Positions 37,684 through 47,427 of a DNA stretch of 64,000 nucleotides are shown piece after piece. The position numbers and the translations under genes are program-made. Source of the DNA: Synechococcus sp. WH 8020 (lineage in GTDB: Bacteria > Cyanobacteriota > Cyanobacteriia > PCC-6307 > Cyanobiaceae); contig NZ_CP011941.1 in assembly GCF_001040845.1 (NCBI RefSeq), positions 1,435,676 through 1,499,675 of the forward strand, in the 5' to 3' direction. Position 1 is the stretch's first letter; every line of letters starts with the position of its first letter. The notes beneath the pieces are model-generated. The model was not told the DNA's origin. It saw only the letters and a list, made by a program, of their open reading frames with translations, and did not search any database.

Positions 37684-38796
37684 ATGGCCGGCCTGCCACG
37701 CGTGACGATCGTCTTGGGCACCAGGCCTGAAGCCATCAAATTGGCGCCTGTGATCCAAGAATTCCGGGCCAGCAAGGACGTGGAAACACGAGTCGTGCTG
37801 ACCGGGCAGCACAGGGAGATGGTGTCGCAAGTGATGGATTTGTTTGGCCTGAGCGCCGATCTGGATCTCAATTTGATGGCCCCCCGACAAACCCTCACGC
37901 ACGTGACCTGTGCGGCGCTGCAGGGTTTACGTGATGACTTCCAAGCGTTTCCTCCAAAGCTCGTGCTGGTTCAAGGAGACACAACCACGGCCTTCGCTGC
38001 AGCCCTCTCCGCCTTCTACGAACAAATTCCCGTTGGACACGTCGAGGCAGGACTGCGAACGGACAATCTTCTCGATCCTTTTCCAGAAGAAGCGAACCGT
38101 CGATTGATCTCGCAAATTTCGCATCTTCACTTTGCTCCCACCAAGCAATCAGCAGCCAACCTCCAAGCGTCTGGGGTGGTTGGGCGCGTGCTGCTTACGG
38201 GCAACACCGTGATCGATGCTCTGCTGCGAATGTCCGAACGCGCTCCTGAGTTAAGCGACTTAGCCATCGATTGGGACGCGCAAAGGGTGATTTTGGCGAC
38301 TGTTCACCGACGTGAGAATTGGGGTGACCGCCTCAAGACCATTGCGGATGGAATGCTCCGTGTTCTCGACAGCCATCCCGACACCGTGTTGCTGTTGCCC
38401 TTGCATCGCAACCCAACCGTGCGTGAACCCCTCCAGGCACTCCTAGGGGAGCATCCACGTGTGGTGCTAACCGAGCCACTGGATTACGACCGCTTAGTGG
38501 CAGCCATGAAAGGCTGCACTCTTTTACTCACTGACTCCGGTGGGCTACAGGAAGAAGCGCCAGCACTCGGAAAACCGGTGCTTGTCCTGCGTGAAACCAC
38601 GGAACGCCCCGAAGCCGTTGAAGCCGGCACAGCCCAATTGGTGGGGACTGATCCAACCGCGATTCACCGTGAAGCATCCCTGTTATTAGACGACAGCGAG
38701 GCCTACAACGCCATGGCGAAAGCCGTGAATCCCTTTGGTGATGGCCACGCGAGTGAAAGGATTCTCGGGGCTGCTCTTGAGCTGTTGGCAAGCTGA
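37684..38796 (+). CDS. wecB: UDP-N-acetylglucosamine 2-epimerase (non-hydrolysing)
   Basis: A 370-residue enzyme converting UDP-GlcNAc to UDP-ManNAc for surface polysaccharides. The ATG at 37684 is preferred over one 6 bp upstream. Landmarks: LGTRPEAIKLAPVI, VLVQGDTTTAFAAAL, VGHVEAGLRTDN and LLTDSGGLQEEAPALGKPVL. With nanE at 16.7 kb it shows ManNAc-type sugars are handled by this cell. The next gene overlaps its 3' end. Confidence 0.95.
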   Translation: MAGLPRVTIVLGTRPEAIKLAPVIQEFRASKDVETRVVLTGQHREMVSQVMDLFGLSADLDLNLMAPRQTLTHVTCAALQGLRDDFQAFPPKLVLVQGDTTTAFAAALSAFYEQIPVGHVEAGLRTDNLLDPFPEEANRRLISQISHLHFAPTKQSAANLQASGVVGRVLLTGNTVIDALLRMSERAPELSDLAIDWDAQRVILATVHRRENWGDRLKTIADGMLRVLDSHPDTVLLLPLHRNPTVREPLQALLGEHPRVVLTEPLDYDRLVAAMKGCTLLLTDSGGLQEEAPALGKPVLVLRETTERPEAVEAGTAQLVGTDPTAIHREASLLLDDSEAYNAMAKAVNPFGDGHASERILGAALELLAS

Positions 38797-39406
38797 AGCA
38801 ACGCTCAGTCCTTGCGGTGCCTACCGCTGGGTGCTGCATCGTCCCATTCCATCCAGGGATCACAGGTCCGAACAGAGGAGGGTGCTTCTGTTCGTTGGCC
38901 TGAACCCGTCGCGAGCCGATGGACTTCGAGACGACCCCACCCTGCGAAGACTTCAAAGCTTTTCACAACACTGGGGGTATCACCATCTAGTGGTCCTGAA
39001 TCTCTTTGCCCGCATCTCCCCCTCCCCCTCCCTGCTTTGCCGTTGCGCTGAGCCAATCGGCGCTGAGAATGATCTGATCCTGCACCGCTGGTTCCAGCAG
39101 TGGGCGCAGCAGCCCACATGGGATCTCTGGCTGGGATGGGGGGTCGGCGGACGACTGATGCAACGGGATCAGGCGGTCTTGAGAATGTTGAACGACGTCA
39201 GCGATCAACGAGGAGTGCTTCCACCTCCCTTTGCGACGGGCTTAACCAAAGCGGGCGATCCCCGCCACCCCCTGTACCTTCCCAGTGATGTGCAGAGAGT
39301 TGCCTGGGCAGTACCGTTCCTAGATGAACCGCACTCCGCGCCGGTATCGGATCTCCCTTCACCTGTCTGGCGGACAGACCGAAGTGGTGCATTTCACATC
39401 ACTTGA
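38777..39406 (+). CDS. DUF1643 family protein
   Basis: About 209 residues from a TTG at 38777; GTG at 38753 and TTG at 38735 are alternatives, so the start is uncertain. The core LLFVGLNPSRADGLRDDPTL followed by HLVVLNLFARISPSP is the DUF1643 signature. Function is not established. Its frame overlaps wecB upstream and shares 83 bp with the next gene in another frame. The C-terminal ~25 residues coincide with that overlap. Confidence 0.82.
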   Translation: MSCWQAEATLSPCGAYRWVLHRPIPSRDHRSEQRRVLLFVGLNPSRADGLRDDPTLRRLQSFSQHWGYHHLVVLNLFARISPSPSLLCRCAEPIGAENDLILHRWFQQWAQQPTWDLWLGWGVGGRLMQRDQAVLRMLNDVSDQRGVLPPPFATGLTKAGDPRHPLYLPSDVQRVAWAVPFLDEPHSAPVSDLPSPVWRTDRSGAFHIT

Positions 39407-39569
39407 ACAATTCCAGGATTGGTATCAAGGACTGGTCAATGCCAGTGCTGAAGGGGCTTTTGTCAATGTCCCCCTCAGCGACCTAGACGGAGAGTTTCTT
39501 GTCGTGCGGCCGGATGCCGTCATCGGAATGCGCGTTGAACCGCAATACGCCTTGATCGATGACGCCTGA
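39324..39569 (+). CDS. Small conserved-looking hypothetical protein
   Basis: An 81-residue soluble protein beginning inside the DUF1643 gene (83-bp overlap, different frame). The sequence RRYRISLHLSGGQTEVVHFT followed by LEQFQDWYQGLV reads like a compact beta-hairpin plus helix. The second half (PLSDLDGEFLVVRPDAVIGM) looks like a beta-strand pair. It overlaps the antiporter start by 11 bp. Codon character beyond the overlap supports translation. Family not recognised. Confidence 0.65.
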   Translation: MNRTPRRYRISLHLSGGQTEVVHFTSLEQFQDWYQGLVNASAEGAFVNVPLSDLDGEFLVVRPDAVIGMRVEPQYALIDDA

Positions 39570-40836
39570 GCGTTTAGGGCTGCTTTGGGGCATCACGGTC
39601 TTTGCGGGGGCAGGGGCGAGGCTGCTAGCGGCTTTATCCAATATCAATGGCGTGGTTTTGCTGCTGCTGTCAGGGCTGCTGATCGGGCGCTCTGGCCTAG
39701 GACTCGTTGAACCTCTCGATCTTGGACAAGGGCTGCAAACCATTGTCGGACTCTTGGTGAGCTTGGTGTTGTTTGACGGAGGTCTCAACCTTCGTCTGCC
39801 AGGAGACACGATCAAAGCCACTGTGCTTCGCATCTCAGTCCTGAGAATCTTCATTTCTCTCGGCGCGGGAATCCTTGCTGCTCACTGGCTCGCTGGCCTT
39901 GGATGGTCCTTAGCTGCCGTCTTTAGCGCCATCGTGCTGGCCACTGGACCCACAGTGGTCACCCCAATCGTGAAACAAATTCGCTTAGCCCATCCCCTTG
40001 GAGATGTGCTGGAAGCGGAAGGACTGGTGCTCGAGCCCATCGGCGCGGTGCTGGCATTACTACTCCTGGAACTTGCATTAGGAGACCTCCATGGCTGGCG
40101 TGAAGTAGCCCAAGGTCTACTGGCACGCCTCGGAGGAGGAGTGCTGATTGGTGTCACGGTTGGTTGGCTGTTGTCAGAGGGGTTACGCCGCCTGAATGGT
40201 TCGCAACCCGTTGGATTGCGTTTACAGCTCACTCTCGGGGCGTTGTTCCTCATGTTTGGGCTTGCCGAATGGCTTCTGCCTGAATCAGGGCTACCCGCAT
40301 CCGTTGCCGCGGGCGTCGTGGTCGGTCGTCGCTCAACTGAAGAAGCCGGTCAGCTCGATGAACTGATCCGAGAGTTGGCGTCACTCGCCATCACCATGCT
40401 GTTTCCTCTCTTGGCAGCTGACGTGTCTTGGGCTGAGCTCAGTCCTCTGGGATGGGGCGGTGTGAGCTGTGTCTTGCTGCTCATGTTTGTGGTGCGTCCC
40501 ATAGCCGTGAGTGTGGCCACAGTCGGGTTGCCTTTGGTTTGGCGTCAAAAGTTGTTTATGGCCTGGCTGGCACCTCGAGGCATCGTGACAGCAGCCGTCG
40601 CCTCATTATTCGCCATCCGCCTTGAGCAGGCTGGAATTTTGGGTGCAGGGCGACTACAAGGGTTGGTCTTCCTCACCATTTTGATGACCGTTGGCATTCA
40701 AGGCTTAACAGCACAACCCTTGGCACGCGTTCTTGGCCTGACTGCTGAGAGCCCAGAAGACTCTGCCTCCACCACTGCTGCCTCTTCAGAGGGAGCGACG
40801 CAAACGCTGCCGATCGTTCCCGAGTCTGGCCAGTAA
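39559..40836 (+). CDS. CPA1-type sodium/proton antiporter
   Basis: A 425-residue membrane transporter with about 12 helices. Family features include [30 protein letters not shown], the [13 protein letters not shown] core (in place of the usual TDP motif region) and a [20 protein letters not shown] segment that matches the NhaP/KefC-like signature. The last ~30 residues are polar. Likely role is Na+ or K+/H+ exchange for salt and pH balance in seawater. Its 3' end overlaps gltX by 51 bp, tail-to-tail. Confidence 0.92.
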   Translation: MTPERLGLLWGITVFAGAGARLLAALSNINGVVLLLLSGLLIGRSGLGLVEPLDLGQGLQTIVGLLVSLVLFDGGLNLRLPGDTIKATVLRISVLRIFISLGAGILAAHWLAGLGWSLAAVFSAIVLATGPTVVTPIVKQIRLAHPLGDVLEAEGLVLEPIGAVLALLLLELALGDLHGWREVAQGLLARLGGGVLIGVTVGWLLSEGLRRLNGSQPVGLRLQLTLGALFLMFGLAEWLLPESGLPASVAAGVVVGRRSTEEAGQLDELIRELASLAITMLFPLLAADVSWAELSPLGWGGVSCVLLLMFVVRPIAVSVATVGLPLVWRQKLFMAWLAPRGIVTAAVASLFAIRLEQAGILGAGRLQGLVFLTILMTVGIQGLTAQPLARVLGLTAESPEDSASTTAASSEGATQTLPIVPESGQ

Positions 40837-42216
40837 CCCCCATGTGGTGATGAGGTCTGGCCCCTGAAGACGACCGAGCAAGGCGGCCCTGAGACTCTTC
40901 ATCAAGACGCCCTTCTTCACGGCTGCGGTGGCCGCTGCCTCTTTCAGCAAGGTTTGGGCGCGCTCAACATCAAGTCCATCCCATGGATTCAGCTCAAGAG
41001 CAGAAAGAAGAGCCTGAAGCGCAGAACGAGAACCCTCTTGCTCTAGTTGCTTGAGTCCATCTTCTTCTAAGGGAGGTTCTTCAAAAAAAGGCCTGGCTTG
41101 CGTCACTCCGTCTTCGATCAAGGTGAGCGAAGGTCCAAGTAAAACGGCTAAGTCGTTGGCCCAAAGAGGTTCACTAGCAACCCAGCCTTGTTGCTGCCAG
41201 CGGGGCTCAAGTGCTGCAAGCAGTTCAGCAGACGACCAACCATGCAAAACCTGGGCATTGAGCCAGTTGAGCTTGTCCCAATCGAATTTGGCACCTGCTT
41301 TATTCACCCGATCAAAACTGAAAACTTCAGCTGCGTCTCGAAGCGTGAATCGTTCCTCCATTCCTTCCGGGACAGACCAACCGAGCAGGGTCATGTAATT
41401 GGCTAAGGCCTCCGCTGTATAACCCATCTCCTGAAAATCACCAATGGAGGTCACTCCATCGCGCTTCGAGAGCTTTCGTCCCTCTGGGTTGAGGATCAAA
41501 GGCGTATGGGCAAAGGTGGGACAGTTCAACTCCAGAGCCTGATAGAGCAACAGTTGTTTAGCCGTATTGGCGATGTGATCCTCACCTCGAATCACGTGGC
41601 TGATGGCCATAGCGGCGTCATCAACCACCACAACGAGGTTGTACAGAGGGTCACCAACTGTGGTCGCAGGGGCACGTCTGGCGATCACCATGTCACCGCC
41701 AAGATCGGCGCCGCGCCATTGCATCGGACCGCGCACCATGTCGGTCCAAGCGATGGTGGCTTCATCATCAATCCGAAAACGGATCACCGCCTCTCGCCCT
41801 TCCGCCCGATAGGCCTCCTCCTGCTCAACAGTGAGATGGCGATGACGGTTGTCGTAACGAGGAGGCTGACCTGAAGCCCTTTGGGCTTCACGCATGGAAT
41901 CCAATTCCTGCTCACTGGCATAACAGCGATAGGCAAGACCTTGAGCGAGCAATTGGCTGATGGCCTGGCGATGCGCTTCAATCCGCTCGCTTTGGATAAC
42001 CGGTTCCTCATCCCAGTCCAGGCCAAGCCAGCGCAAGCCATCAAGAATATTTTCTGTGAACTCTGGCTTGGATCGCTCTTTATCCGTGTCTTCAATTCTC
42101 AGCAAAAATTTGCCGTTTTGGTGACGGGCAAACAACCAATTAAAAACAGCAGTACGAGCTGTTCCGATATGTAGCGTGCCGGTGGGGCTTGGGGCCAGAC
42201 GAACGCGAACCGTCAC
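40786..42216 (-). CDS. gltX: Glutamyl-tRNA synthetase
   Basis: A 476-residue class I synthetase charging tRNA-Glu, the substrate for both translation and C5-pathway chlorophyll/haem synthesis. The HIGH-type motif is in [20 protein letters not shown] (residues 6-25), and [15 protein letters not shown] is the KMSKS equivalent. In cyanobacteria this enzyme is usually non-discriminating. tRNA-Asp lies 19 bp upstream on the same strand and may be in the leader. Confidence 0.97.
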   Translation of the reverse strand: MTVRVRLAPSPTGTLHIGTARTAVFNWLFARHQNGKFLLRIEDTDKERSKPEFTENILDGLRWLGLDWDEEPVIQSERIEAHRQAISQLLAQGLAYRCYASEQELDSMREAQRASGQPPRYDNRHRHLTVEQEEAYRAEGREAVIRFRIDDEATIAWTDMVRGPMQWRGADLGGDMVIARRAPATTVGDPLYNLVVVVDDAAMAISHVIRGEDHIANTAKQLLLYQALELNCPTFAHTPLILNPEGRKLSKRDGVTSIGDFQEMGYTAEALANYMTLLGWSVPEGMEERFTLRDAAEVFSFDRVNKAGAKFDWDKLNWLNAQVLHGWSSAELLAALEPRWQQQGWVASEPLWANDLAVLLGPSLTLIEDGVTQARPFFEEPPLEEDGLKQLEQEGSRSALQALLSALELNPWDGLDVERAQTLLKEAAATAAVKKGVLMKSLRAALLGRLQGPDLITTWGLLARLGNDRQRLRRSL

Positions 42217-42235
42217 TAAGCCGGAGGAATAAAAA

Positions 42236-42309
42236 CGGGACCGACGGGATTCGAACCCGCAACTTCCGCCGTGACAGGGCGGTGCTCTAACCGATTGAAC
42301 TACGGTCCC
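42236..42309 (-). tRNA. tRNA-Asp (GTC)
   Basis: A 74-nt cloverleaf. Acceptor GGGACCG pairs with CGGTCCC, discriminator G. Anticodon arm is CCGCC-CTGTCAC-GGCGG, giving anticodon GTC. The T-arm reads GGGTTCGAATCCC. CCA is not encoded. It directly precedes gltX on the same strand. Confidence 0.96.
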
Positions 42310-42558
42310 AGGCTGAACTCAATTGAGGGAGCTTTACCCACAACGAGTGACCTTCGCCGCTCACGCGGACTTGGCCAGTATCAACTGCCGCCCTGCCCTC
42401 CGTCAACACACTCGAAGAGAGACCAATGTTTTGTGTGCTTTTCAGCTGTGATCTTGAAGCTCAAGCAACTGAAAAGATCCATCTCCCTGATGAGCGCAAG
42501 GAACCCTCATTGGAGAATCAAGCCCTCCACGTCGACCTCACACACGTTGACAAAAAAA

Positions 42559-42580
42559 ATCCTCCCCTTAAGGGGAGGAT
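42559..42580 (-). terminator. Intrinsic terminator downstream of the 62-residue gene
   Basis: A perfect 9-bp stem (42559-42567 with 42572-42580) with a TTAA loop, followed on the minus strand by eight T residues. It is 33 bp beyond the 62-residue gene's stop and separates that unit from tRNA-Asp/gltX. Confidence 0.9.
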
Positions 42581-42612
42581 CAATTCCCTACATGAGGTCT
42601 CAGAAATTGGAC

Positions 42613-42801
42613 TTAAGGGCGGAATCCAGCTGGTTCGATTAAACGCACTTGATTCCCTCTGGCCGTGAATTCACGGCCTTGATCACTTTGAACGACGACT
42701 CGTCCACCGGACTTAACGCGAATCACTCGTGCACGAACCCAGCCGAGAGCGGCTGATTCGAGCACTTTGACCACATCACCAGGTTGAAGATCCAACTCCA
42801 T
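42613..42801 (-). CDS. 62-residue SH3-like protein, probable PSHCP (hyper-conserved protein)
   Basis: A 62-residue protein from the ATG at 42801 (MELDLQPGDVVKVLESAALG at the start, LIEPAGFRP at the end). The alternating hydrophobic strands and Gly turns resemble a small SH3/KOW-like barrel, and several Arg/Lys residues suggest nucleic-acid binding. Length and sequence character match what I recall of the protein that is essentially invariant across Prochlorococcus and marine Synechococcus and has been linked to RNA binding. I cannot run an alignment to confirm. It lies between tRNA-Trp and a strong terminator. Confidence 0.75.
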   Translation of the reverse strand: MELDLQPGDVVKVLESAALGWVRARVIRVKSGGRVVVQSDQGREFTARGNQVRLIEPAGFRP

Positions 42802-42840
42802 GCTCGAAATCAGGAAAACTGCAAGTAAGGGGTCATCGGA

Positions 42841-42913
42841 CGCGCCGTGGAGGACTTGAACCCCCGACATCAGGTTTTGGAGACCTGCGTTCTACCAACT
42901 GAACTAACGGCGC
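42841..42913 (-). tRNA. tRNA-Trp (CCA)
   Basis: A 73-nt cloverleaf. Acceptor GCGCCGT pairs with ACGGCGC, discriminator G. Anticodon arm CAGGT-CTCCAAA-ACCTG gives anticodon CCA. The T-arm reads GGGGGTTCAAGTCCTCC. It lies between rplS and the 62-residue gene, all on the minus strand. Confidence 0.96.
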
Positions 42914-42972
42914 AAGGCGATGAACCCCTCAACCATCAAAAAAGATGGCATTAATTCGTTGAAGCGAAAGCC

Positions 42973-43431
42973 TCAGCGATCGAAGCGCTGCTTCACGCGA
43001 GTGGCCTTGCCCACTCGGTCACGAAGATAAAAGAGCTTCGCACGCCTTACTTTACCGCGACGCTCAATTTTGACCGAAGCAACTTGGGGGCTGTGGAGCA
43101 TAAAAACCCGCTCAACACCGATGCCCTGGAAGATGCGGCGCACCGTGATTGTTTGGTTGAGACTGCCATGGCGCTTGGCGATCACCACGCCCTCGTAAGG
43201 CTGGACACGCTCTTTATTGCCCTCGCTGATACGTACACCAACACGCACAGTGTCTCCGACGTAAATCTCAGGAAGATCACTCTTGAGCTGTGCGTCTTCG
43301 AATTCTTTGATGAGTGCGGAAGCACTCAACTTCTTCGAAGGTTTCGCCGTTGACTTTTCAGCAACAGCAGTTGTTCCGCTGGTCGCCTCAGTGGCCTCGT
43401 CCACAGACGTCTCTATCGGGTCAACCGCCAT
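42973..43431 (-). CDS. rplS: 50S ribosomal protein L19
   Basis: A 152-residue ribosomal protein at the subunit interface. The ATG at 43431 gives a cyanobacterial-type acidic/Ala-rich N-terminal extension of ~35 residues before the conserved core ([57 protein letters not shown]). Longer upstream reading frame is not conserved coding. It is followed by tRNA-Trp 59 bp downstream. Confidence 0.96.
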   Translation of the reverse strand: MAVDPIETSVDEATEATSGTTAVAEKSTAKPSKKLSASALIKEFEDAQLKSDLPEIYVGDTVRVGVRISEGNKERVQPYEGVVIAKRHGSLNQTITVRRIFQGIGVERVFMLHSPQVASVKIERRGKVRRAKLFYLRDRVGKATRVKQRFDR

Positions 43432-43463
43432 CCCAGCTCCTGGTAACACGCCAAACAACCAGC

Positions 43464-43775
43464 TTAACCCCCAGCCTCCTTCCGAGACGCAATCCATTGC
43501 CTTCGAAAGCTTTGCAAGAGGAGCCAGGCACCAGTTATCAGCATCCACAACAGGCCGACCGCGTTGAGAAGAACCACGACTGGCTCGAGGACAGGCCCAA
43601 GCCACTCGCCTTCATGGATGGCCATTAACCAATGAACCTGCTCACGACTCACCCCCCCCCAGTCCTTGGCTAACCGATAGGTCACGCCGGTACACACAGT
43701 TACCAGCAAAGGGAGCACAACAAGAGGAGCGATCCAGCGATGCCATTGGCGTACGCGAACCAACAAGCGGGCCAC
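43464..43775 (-). CDS. PepSY-type small membrane protein
   Basis: A 103-residue protein with two helices, [20 protein letters not shown] leading into the first (~13-33) and [18 protein letters not shown] the second (~69-87). The R-x-W-H-R-W-x-A start and the two-helix hairpin are typical of short PepSY-associated membrane proteins. A run of nine G in the coding strand (43652-43660) encodes part of DWGGVS and could be a slippage site. Function unknown. Confidence 0.78.
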   Translation of the reverse strand: MARLLVRVRQWHRWIAPLVVLPLLVTVCTGVTYRLAKDWGGVSREQVHWLMAIHEGEWLGPVLEPVVVLLNAVGLLWMLITGAWLLLQSFRRQWIASRKEAGG

Positions 43776-43881
43776 CGTCGATCCCTACATTTCTATTGAT
43801 AGCGTGACAGGAAGACTGTCTGAAGAGCATCCGTAGATGCGGCTTGCTTTAACGGCCTGAAACAAGCAACGCCGAAACCCG

Positions 43882-44721
43882 ATGAATTTGTTCGCTGACC
43901 TCCTCGCCTCCACAAAGGGGGCCACTGTCACCTCCACCGGCCCTCGCATCCAACAGCGGCGTGGCGTGGAAATCAAATCCGCCCGTGAGCTGAAAATCAT
44001 GGCGAAAGCCAGCTCCATCGTGGCCACCGTTCTGCGTGAAATCATGGAGCTGGTGGAGCCTGGCCAGACCACGGGGGACCTTGACGCCCATGCTGAGCGC
44101 CGCATCAGGGAGATGGGCGCAACCCCAAGTTTCATGGGTTATCACGGCTTCCCGGCGAGCATCTGCGCCAGCATTAACAATGAGGTGGTGCATGGCATTC
44201 CCAGCAACAAACGGGTCATTCATGCGGGCGATTTGTTGAAAGTGGATACGGGGGCTTATTTCGACGGGTATCACGGTGATAGCTGCATCACCGTTTGCGT
44301 CGGTGACGTCTCTGAAGAAGCACGCAAGCTCAGTCGGGTCGCTCAGGAATCACTGATGGCTGGACTCTCCCAGATCCGCGCCGGAAATACGCTTCTTGAT
44401 ATCGCCGGAGCCGTCGAAGATCACGTCAAAGCCAATCAATTCAGTGTGGTGGAGGATTACACAGGCCATGGAGTCGGAAGGAATCTCCATGAAGAGCCAT
44501 CGGTGTTCAACTTCCGTACGAACGATCTGCCTAACGTCAAATTGCGTCCAGGCATGACCCTTGCCGTTGAGCCAATTCTTAATGCAGGAAGCAATGCTTG
44601 TCGCACCCTCAAAGACCGCTGGACCGTCGTCACCAAGGACGGCAGTCTTTCCGCTCAGTGGGAGCACACCATCGTGGTGACATCTGATGGTTGTGAAATC
44701 CTCACCGATCGTGGGGATTGA
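43882..44721 (+). CDS. map: Methionine aminopeptidase, type I
   Basis: A 279-residue metalloprotease removing N-terminal methionine. After a ~35-residue N-terminal extension the pita-bread core shows [20 protein letters not shown] (His), [18 protein letters not shown] (two Asp), [19 protein letters not shown] (His/Glu) and AVEPILN. All five metal ligands appear present. Its 3' end overlaps the convergent SDR gene by 20 bp. Confidence 0.96.
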   Translation: MNLFADLLASTKGATVTSTGPRIQQRRGVEIKSARELKIMAKASSIVATVLREIMELVEPGQTTGDLDAHAERRIREMGATPSFMGYHGFPASICASINNEVVHGIPSNKRVIHAGDLLKVDTGAYFDGYHGDSCITVCVGDVSEEARKLSRVAQESLMAGLSQIRAGNTLLDIAGAVEDHVKANQFSVVEDYTGHGVGRNLHEEPSVFNFRTNDLPNVKLRPGMTLAVEPILNAGSNACRTLKDRWTVVTKDGSLSAQWEHTIVVTSDGCEILTDRGD

Positions 44722-45469
44722 CCTTCAAAGGACGGCAATAAACCCTTCGGACCAGTTCGACGAGAGGCATTAGCAAGTAAGTCAGTGGATTGGGGGTGAC
44801 GATGATCAAGTTCACCCCAAGATTGGCTTGCCAAATCACCTGTCTGGAGACGAATCCAGACGTCAAAATTCCAATCGGGTTGAGGTTGGAGCGAAACGGC
44901 CCAAGGATGAGTTTGCGCAAACGCAAGGCCTGACGCTGCGTCGCGGTTTGATTGTTCCAACGCAAGCTGACCAATTCACCGATCAATCTCTTGCTCAGCT
45001 CATAACCAGGGCTCAAGGCCGGTTGGATCTCAGCCTCTGACGTGTTGACCCAGAGCTCTCGTGGCTGTTCGCACTTTTGATCTCGATCAGCAATGCTCTC
45101 GAATTGCTGCATCAAACGCCAGTGGCTTAACGCGTTCACCTCAAGGGTTTTAGAGAGGGTTTCGGAACACTGATCACCGCCAGGGTTGATGCCGTGGTTC
45201 AACAACAACACATCCACTCTTTTAAGAGTCGAATCCAGCTGATGCTCGTCTCCGCAAGACCAACTCACCCACTCTTGAGCCTCATCCATTGACGATGAGA
45301 CTTGGGGGCGCGGACTATGGCTCAAAGCAATCACCCAGGCGCCCTCTGCGATGAGGGCCTTGGTCAAAGCCCGTCCCAAGGCGCCACTCGCTCCAGTGAT
45401 TCCCACTGTTCGGCCGGCCCAGCGTCCCGACAGGGGTGGATCAGAAGAGGAAGACGCCTGATTGGCCAT
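44702..45469 (-). CDS. Short-chain dehydrogenase/reductase-like protein
   Basis: A 255-residue protein from the ATG at 45469; an ATG at 45517 adds 16 residues. The nucleotide motif [19 protein letters not shown] is near residues 21-39, and [11 protein letters not shown] replaces NNAG. The active-site region [25 protein letters not shown] (landmark) has Tyr-x3-Lys. The C-terminal ~40 residues include a hydrophobic segment ([16 protein letters not shown]). It resembles the SDR half of cyanobacterial sterol-desaturase/SDR fusions. Substrate unknown. Confidence 0.82.
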   Translation of the reverse strand: MANQASSSSDPPLSGRWAGRTVGITGASGALGRALTKALIAEGAWVIALSHSPRPQVSSSMDEAQEWVSWSCGDEHQLDSTLKRVDVLLLNHGINPGGDQCSETLSKTLEVNALSHWRLMQQFESIADRDQKCEQPRELWVNTSEAEIQPALSPGYELSKRLIGELVSLRWNNQTATQRQALRLRKLILGPFRSNLNPIGILTSGFVSRQVIWQANLGVNLIIVTPNPLTYLLMPLVELVRRVYCRPLKVNPHDR

Positions 45470-45591
45470 AAGAGGGAGCTTGGATCGGGGGGAAGCAACC
45501 TGGCCGAAACCATTCACCCCTTCTCCGCCTCAACGATGACAGCACAACGGGGCTTGACCTCTAAATTGCTGAACACGCCGGAATCTCCTGC

Positions 45592-46674
45592 ATGGGCAAC
45601 ACACTGCTGATCGGATCCTGTGAGCCGTTCAGCGGCAAATCCGCTCTCGTACTTGGATTAGCCCGCTATCTCCAATCTGAAGGCCAGACTGTTCGCTTTG
45701 GAAAACCACTGGCCACGAGCCTTGAGTGGACAGCCAAAGGTTCTCCTCTGCCTGATCCGCTGATTGATGACGACGTGCGATTCGTTGGCACAACCCTTGG
45801 GCTCGACGAGACCCGCTTGATTCCGTCTCTCCACCTGCTCTCTCCAGAGACAGCCGACACTCGCTTGAGGCAGGGGAATTTGGATGCGGGCACGGGGCTC
45901 GAAATGCTGCTGAAGGATCTGCAAAACGATCAAGACAGCTTCACCATGCTCGAAGCGGCTGGGAGCCTCCATGAAGGCCTGATGTACGGCCTCAGCCTCG
46001 TACAACTCGCTCAAGGACTCAATGCTCCTGTGATCCTTGTGCATCTTTGGCAAGACAGTCGGAGTGTTGATGCCCTACTCGCAGCGCAGCATCAGCTCGG
46101 CGATCGACTAGCCGGTGTTGTTTTGAATGCGGTAACACCCGATGAAGTCGAGGAGTTGAACCAACATGTTGTACCGGCTCTACAGGCGCTGGGATTGAAG
46201 GTCTTCGGTGTGATGCCCCGATCTCCCCTTCTGCGTAGCGTCACCGTTGGAGAGCTGGTGCGACGACTTGATGCAAGAGTGATTTGTTGCAAAGAACGCC
46301 TCGAACTCCTGGTTGAGACCCTGAGTATTGGAGCCATGAATGTGAATTCAGCGATGGAATTCTTCAGGCGGCGGCGCAACATGGCGGTGGTGACAGGAGC
46401 GGATCGCACCGATATTCAGCTCGCAGCACTGGAGGCCTCAACGCAGTGCCTCATCCTCACCGGAGCTGGAGAGCCTCTCCCCCAACTGGTGAATCGTGCC
46501 GATGAATTAGAGGTACCACTTCTGAAGGTTGAGCACGACACCCTGGCCACCGTCGAAGTCATCGAACAGGCCTTTGGACACGTTCGACTCCACGAAACAG
46601 TGAAGGCCACCTACGCCTTCCGACTCGTTGAAGAGCACTGCCAGCTGAGCGAATTATTTCGTGCCGTTAGCTGA
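45592..46674 (+). CDS. BioD-like P-loop plus DRTGG-domain protein
   Basis: A 360-residue protein with an N-terminal dethiobiotin-synthetase-like ATPase (IGSCEPFSGKSALVLGLARY, P-loop ~8-16) and a C-terminal DRTGG-type domain (MAVVTGADRTDIQLAALEAS, ~265). The same two modules precede the catalytic domain in some phosphotransacetylases, but that domain is absent here. It may act as a regulatory or nucleotide-sensing protein (inference). It diverges from the SDR gene and precedes the DprA-like gene by 71 bp. Confidence 0.85.
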   Translation: MGNTLLIGSCEPFSGKSALVLGLARYLQSEGQTVRFGKPLATSLEWTAKGSPLPDPLIDDDVRFVGTTLGLDETRLIPSLHLLSPETADTRLRQGNLDAGTGLEMLLKDLQNDQDSFTMLEAAGSLHEGLMYGLSLVQLAQGLNAPVILVHLWQDSRSVDALLAAQHQLGDRLAGVVLNAVTPDEVEELNQHVVPALQALGLKVFGVMPRSPLLRSVTVGELVRRLDARVICCKERLELLVETLSIGAMNVNSAMEFFRRRRNMAVVTGADRTDIQLAALEASTQCLILTGAGEPLPQLVNRADELEVPLLKVEHDTLATVEVIEQAFGHVRLHETVKATYAFRLVEEHCQLSELFRAVS

Positions 46675-46745
46675 CCGTTTTCGCAGCGTTCACCGGGTCA
46701 CGCTTCTCTCAAGGGGCGCTGCTAGCGTTTGCAAACGCCAGTGGG

Positions 46746-47264
46746 ATGTCATTGAGCCGCTCTCTTGATCTTCCTGCACTCGACAGGGTCGACACACTTG
46801 CCCAAGAACTTGCCCTACTTCAGGACAAGGGAAAACGGAGAATTGCCATTCTTGGCAGCCGCCACGTGCCGGTTGTCGCAATTCATCTAGTGGAGCTGAT
46901 CTCTCGATCCTTGGCTCAGGAGGGGCATACGTTGCTGACCTCTGGATCCCAAGGTGTGAATGCAGCTGTGATTCGTGGGGTCTTAGCCGTAGATCGAGAA
47001 CGACTCACCGTGCTGCTCCCACAGAGCCTCGATCGCCAAGTCCCAGAAATTCGTGACCAACTTGATCAGGTTCTCCATCTCATCGAAAAACCTGAGCATG
47101 ACGATCTGCCCTTACCCATCGCCAGCAGTCTCTGCAATCAAGAAATCATTAACCGTTGCGATCAATTGATTTGTTTCGCGTTTCATGACAGTGAAACGCT
47201 GTTGGCGAGTTGTAGAACCGCAGAAGACATGGGGAAAGTTGTTAGCCTTCTATATTTCGACTAA
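46746..47264 (+). CDS. DprA/Rossmann-like recombination-mediator family protein
   Basis: A 172-residue Rossmann-like protein. GKRRIAILGSRHVPVVAIHL and GHTLLTSGSQGVNAAVIRGV resemble the nucleotide-like pocket of DprA/LOG-type proteins, and NQEIINRCDQLICFAF is a typical C-terminal strand-helix. Cyanobacterial members are often labelled DNA recombination-mediator protein A, but this protein is much shorter than true DprA. Function is unproven. It lies downstream of the DRTGG gene. Confidence 0.75.
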   Translation: MSLSRSLDLPALDRVDTLAQELALLQDKGKRRIAILGSRHVPVVAIHLVELISRSLAQEGHTLLTSGSQGVNAAVIRGVLAVDRERLTVLLPQSLDRQVPEIRDQLDQVLHLIEKPEHDDLPLPIASSLCNQEIINRCDQLICFAFHDSETLLASCRTAEDMGKVVSLLYFD

Positions 47265-47427
47265 TCAACTTCCATCAAGTCAACAGATCGCCCCCCGCAG
47301 AACATGACTCACTCCCATGATTCGGATGCGCGTATTGAAAGATAAGGGCGAGTTAATAGCAAACAATGGTGATACATGAGAGTTTCCACAACCCAAGACT
47401 CCCAGCGAGGGGCGATGGATTCTCCGG

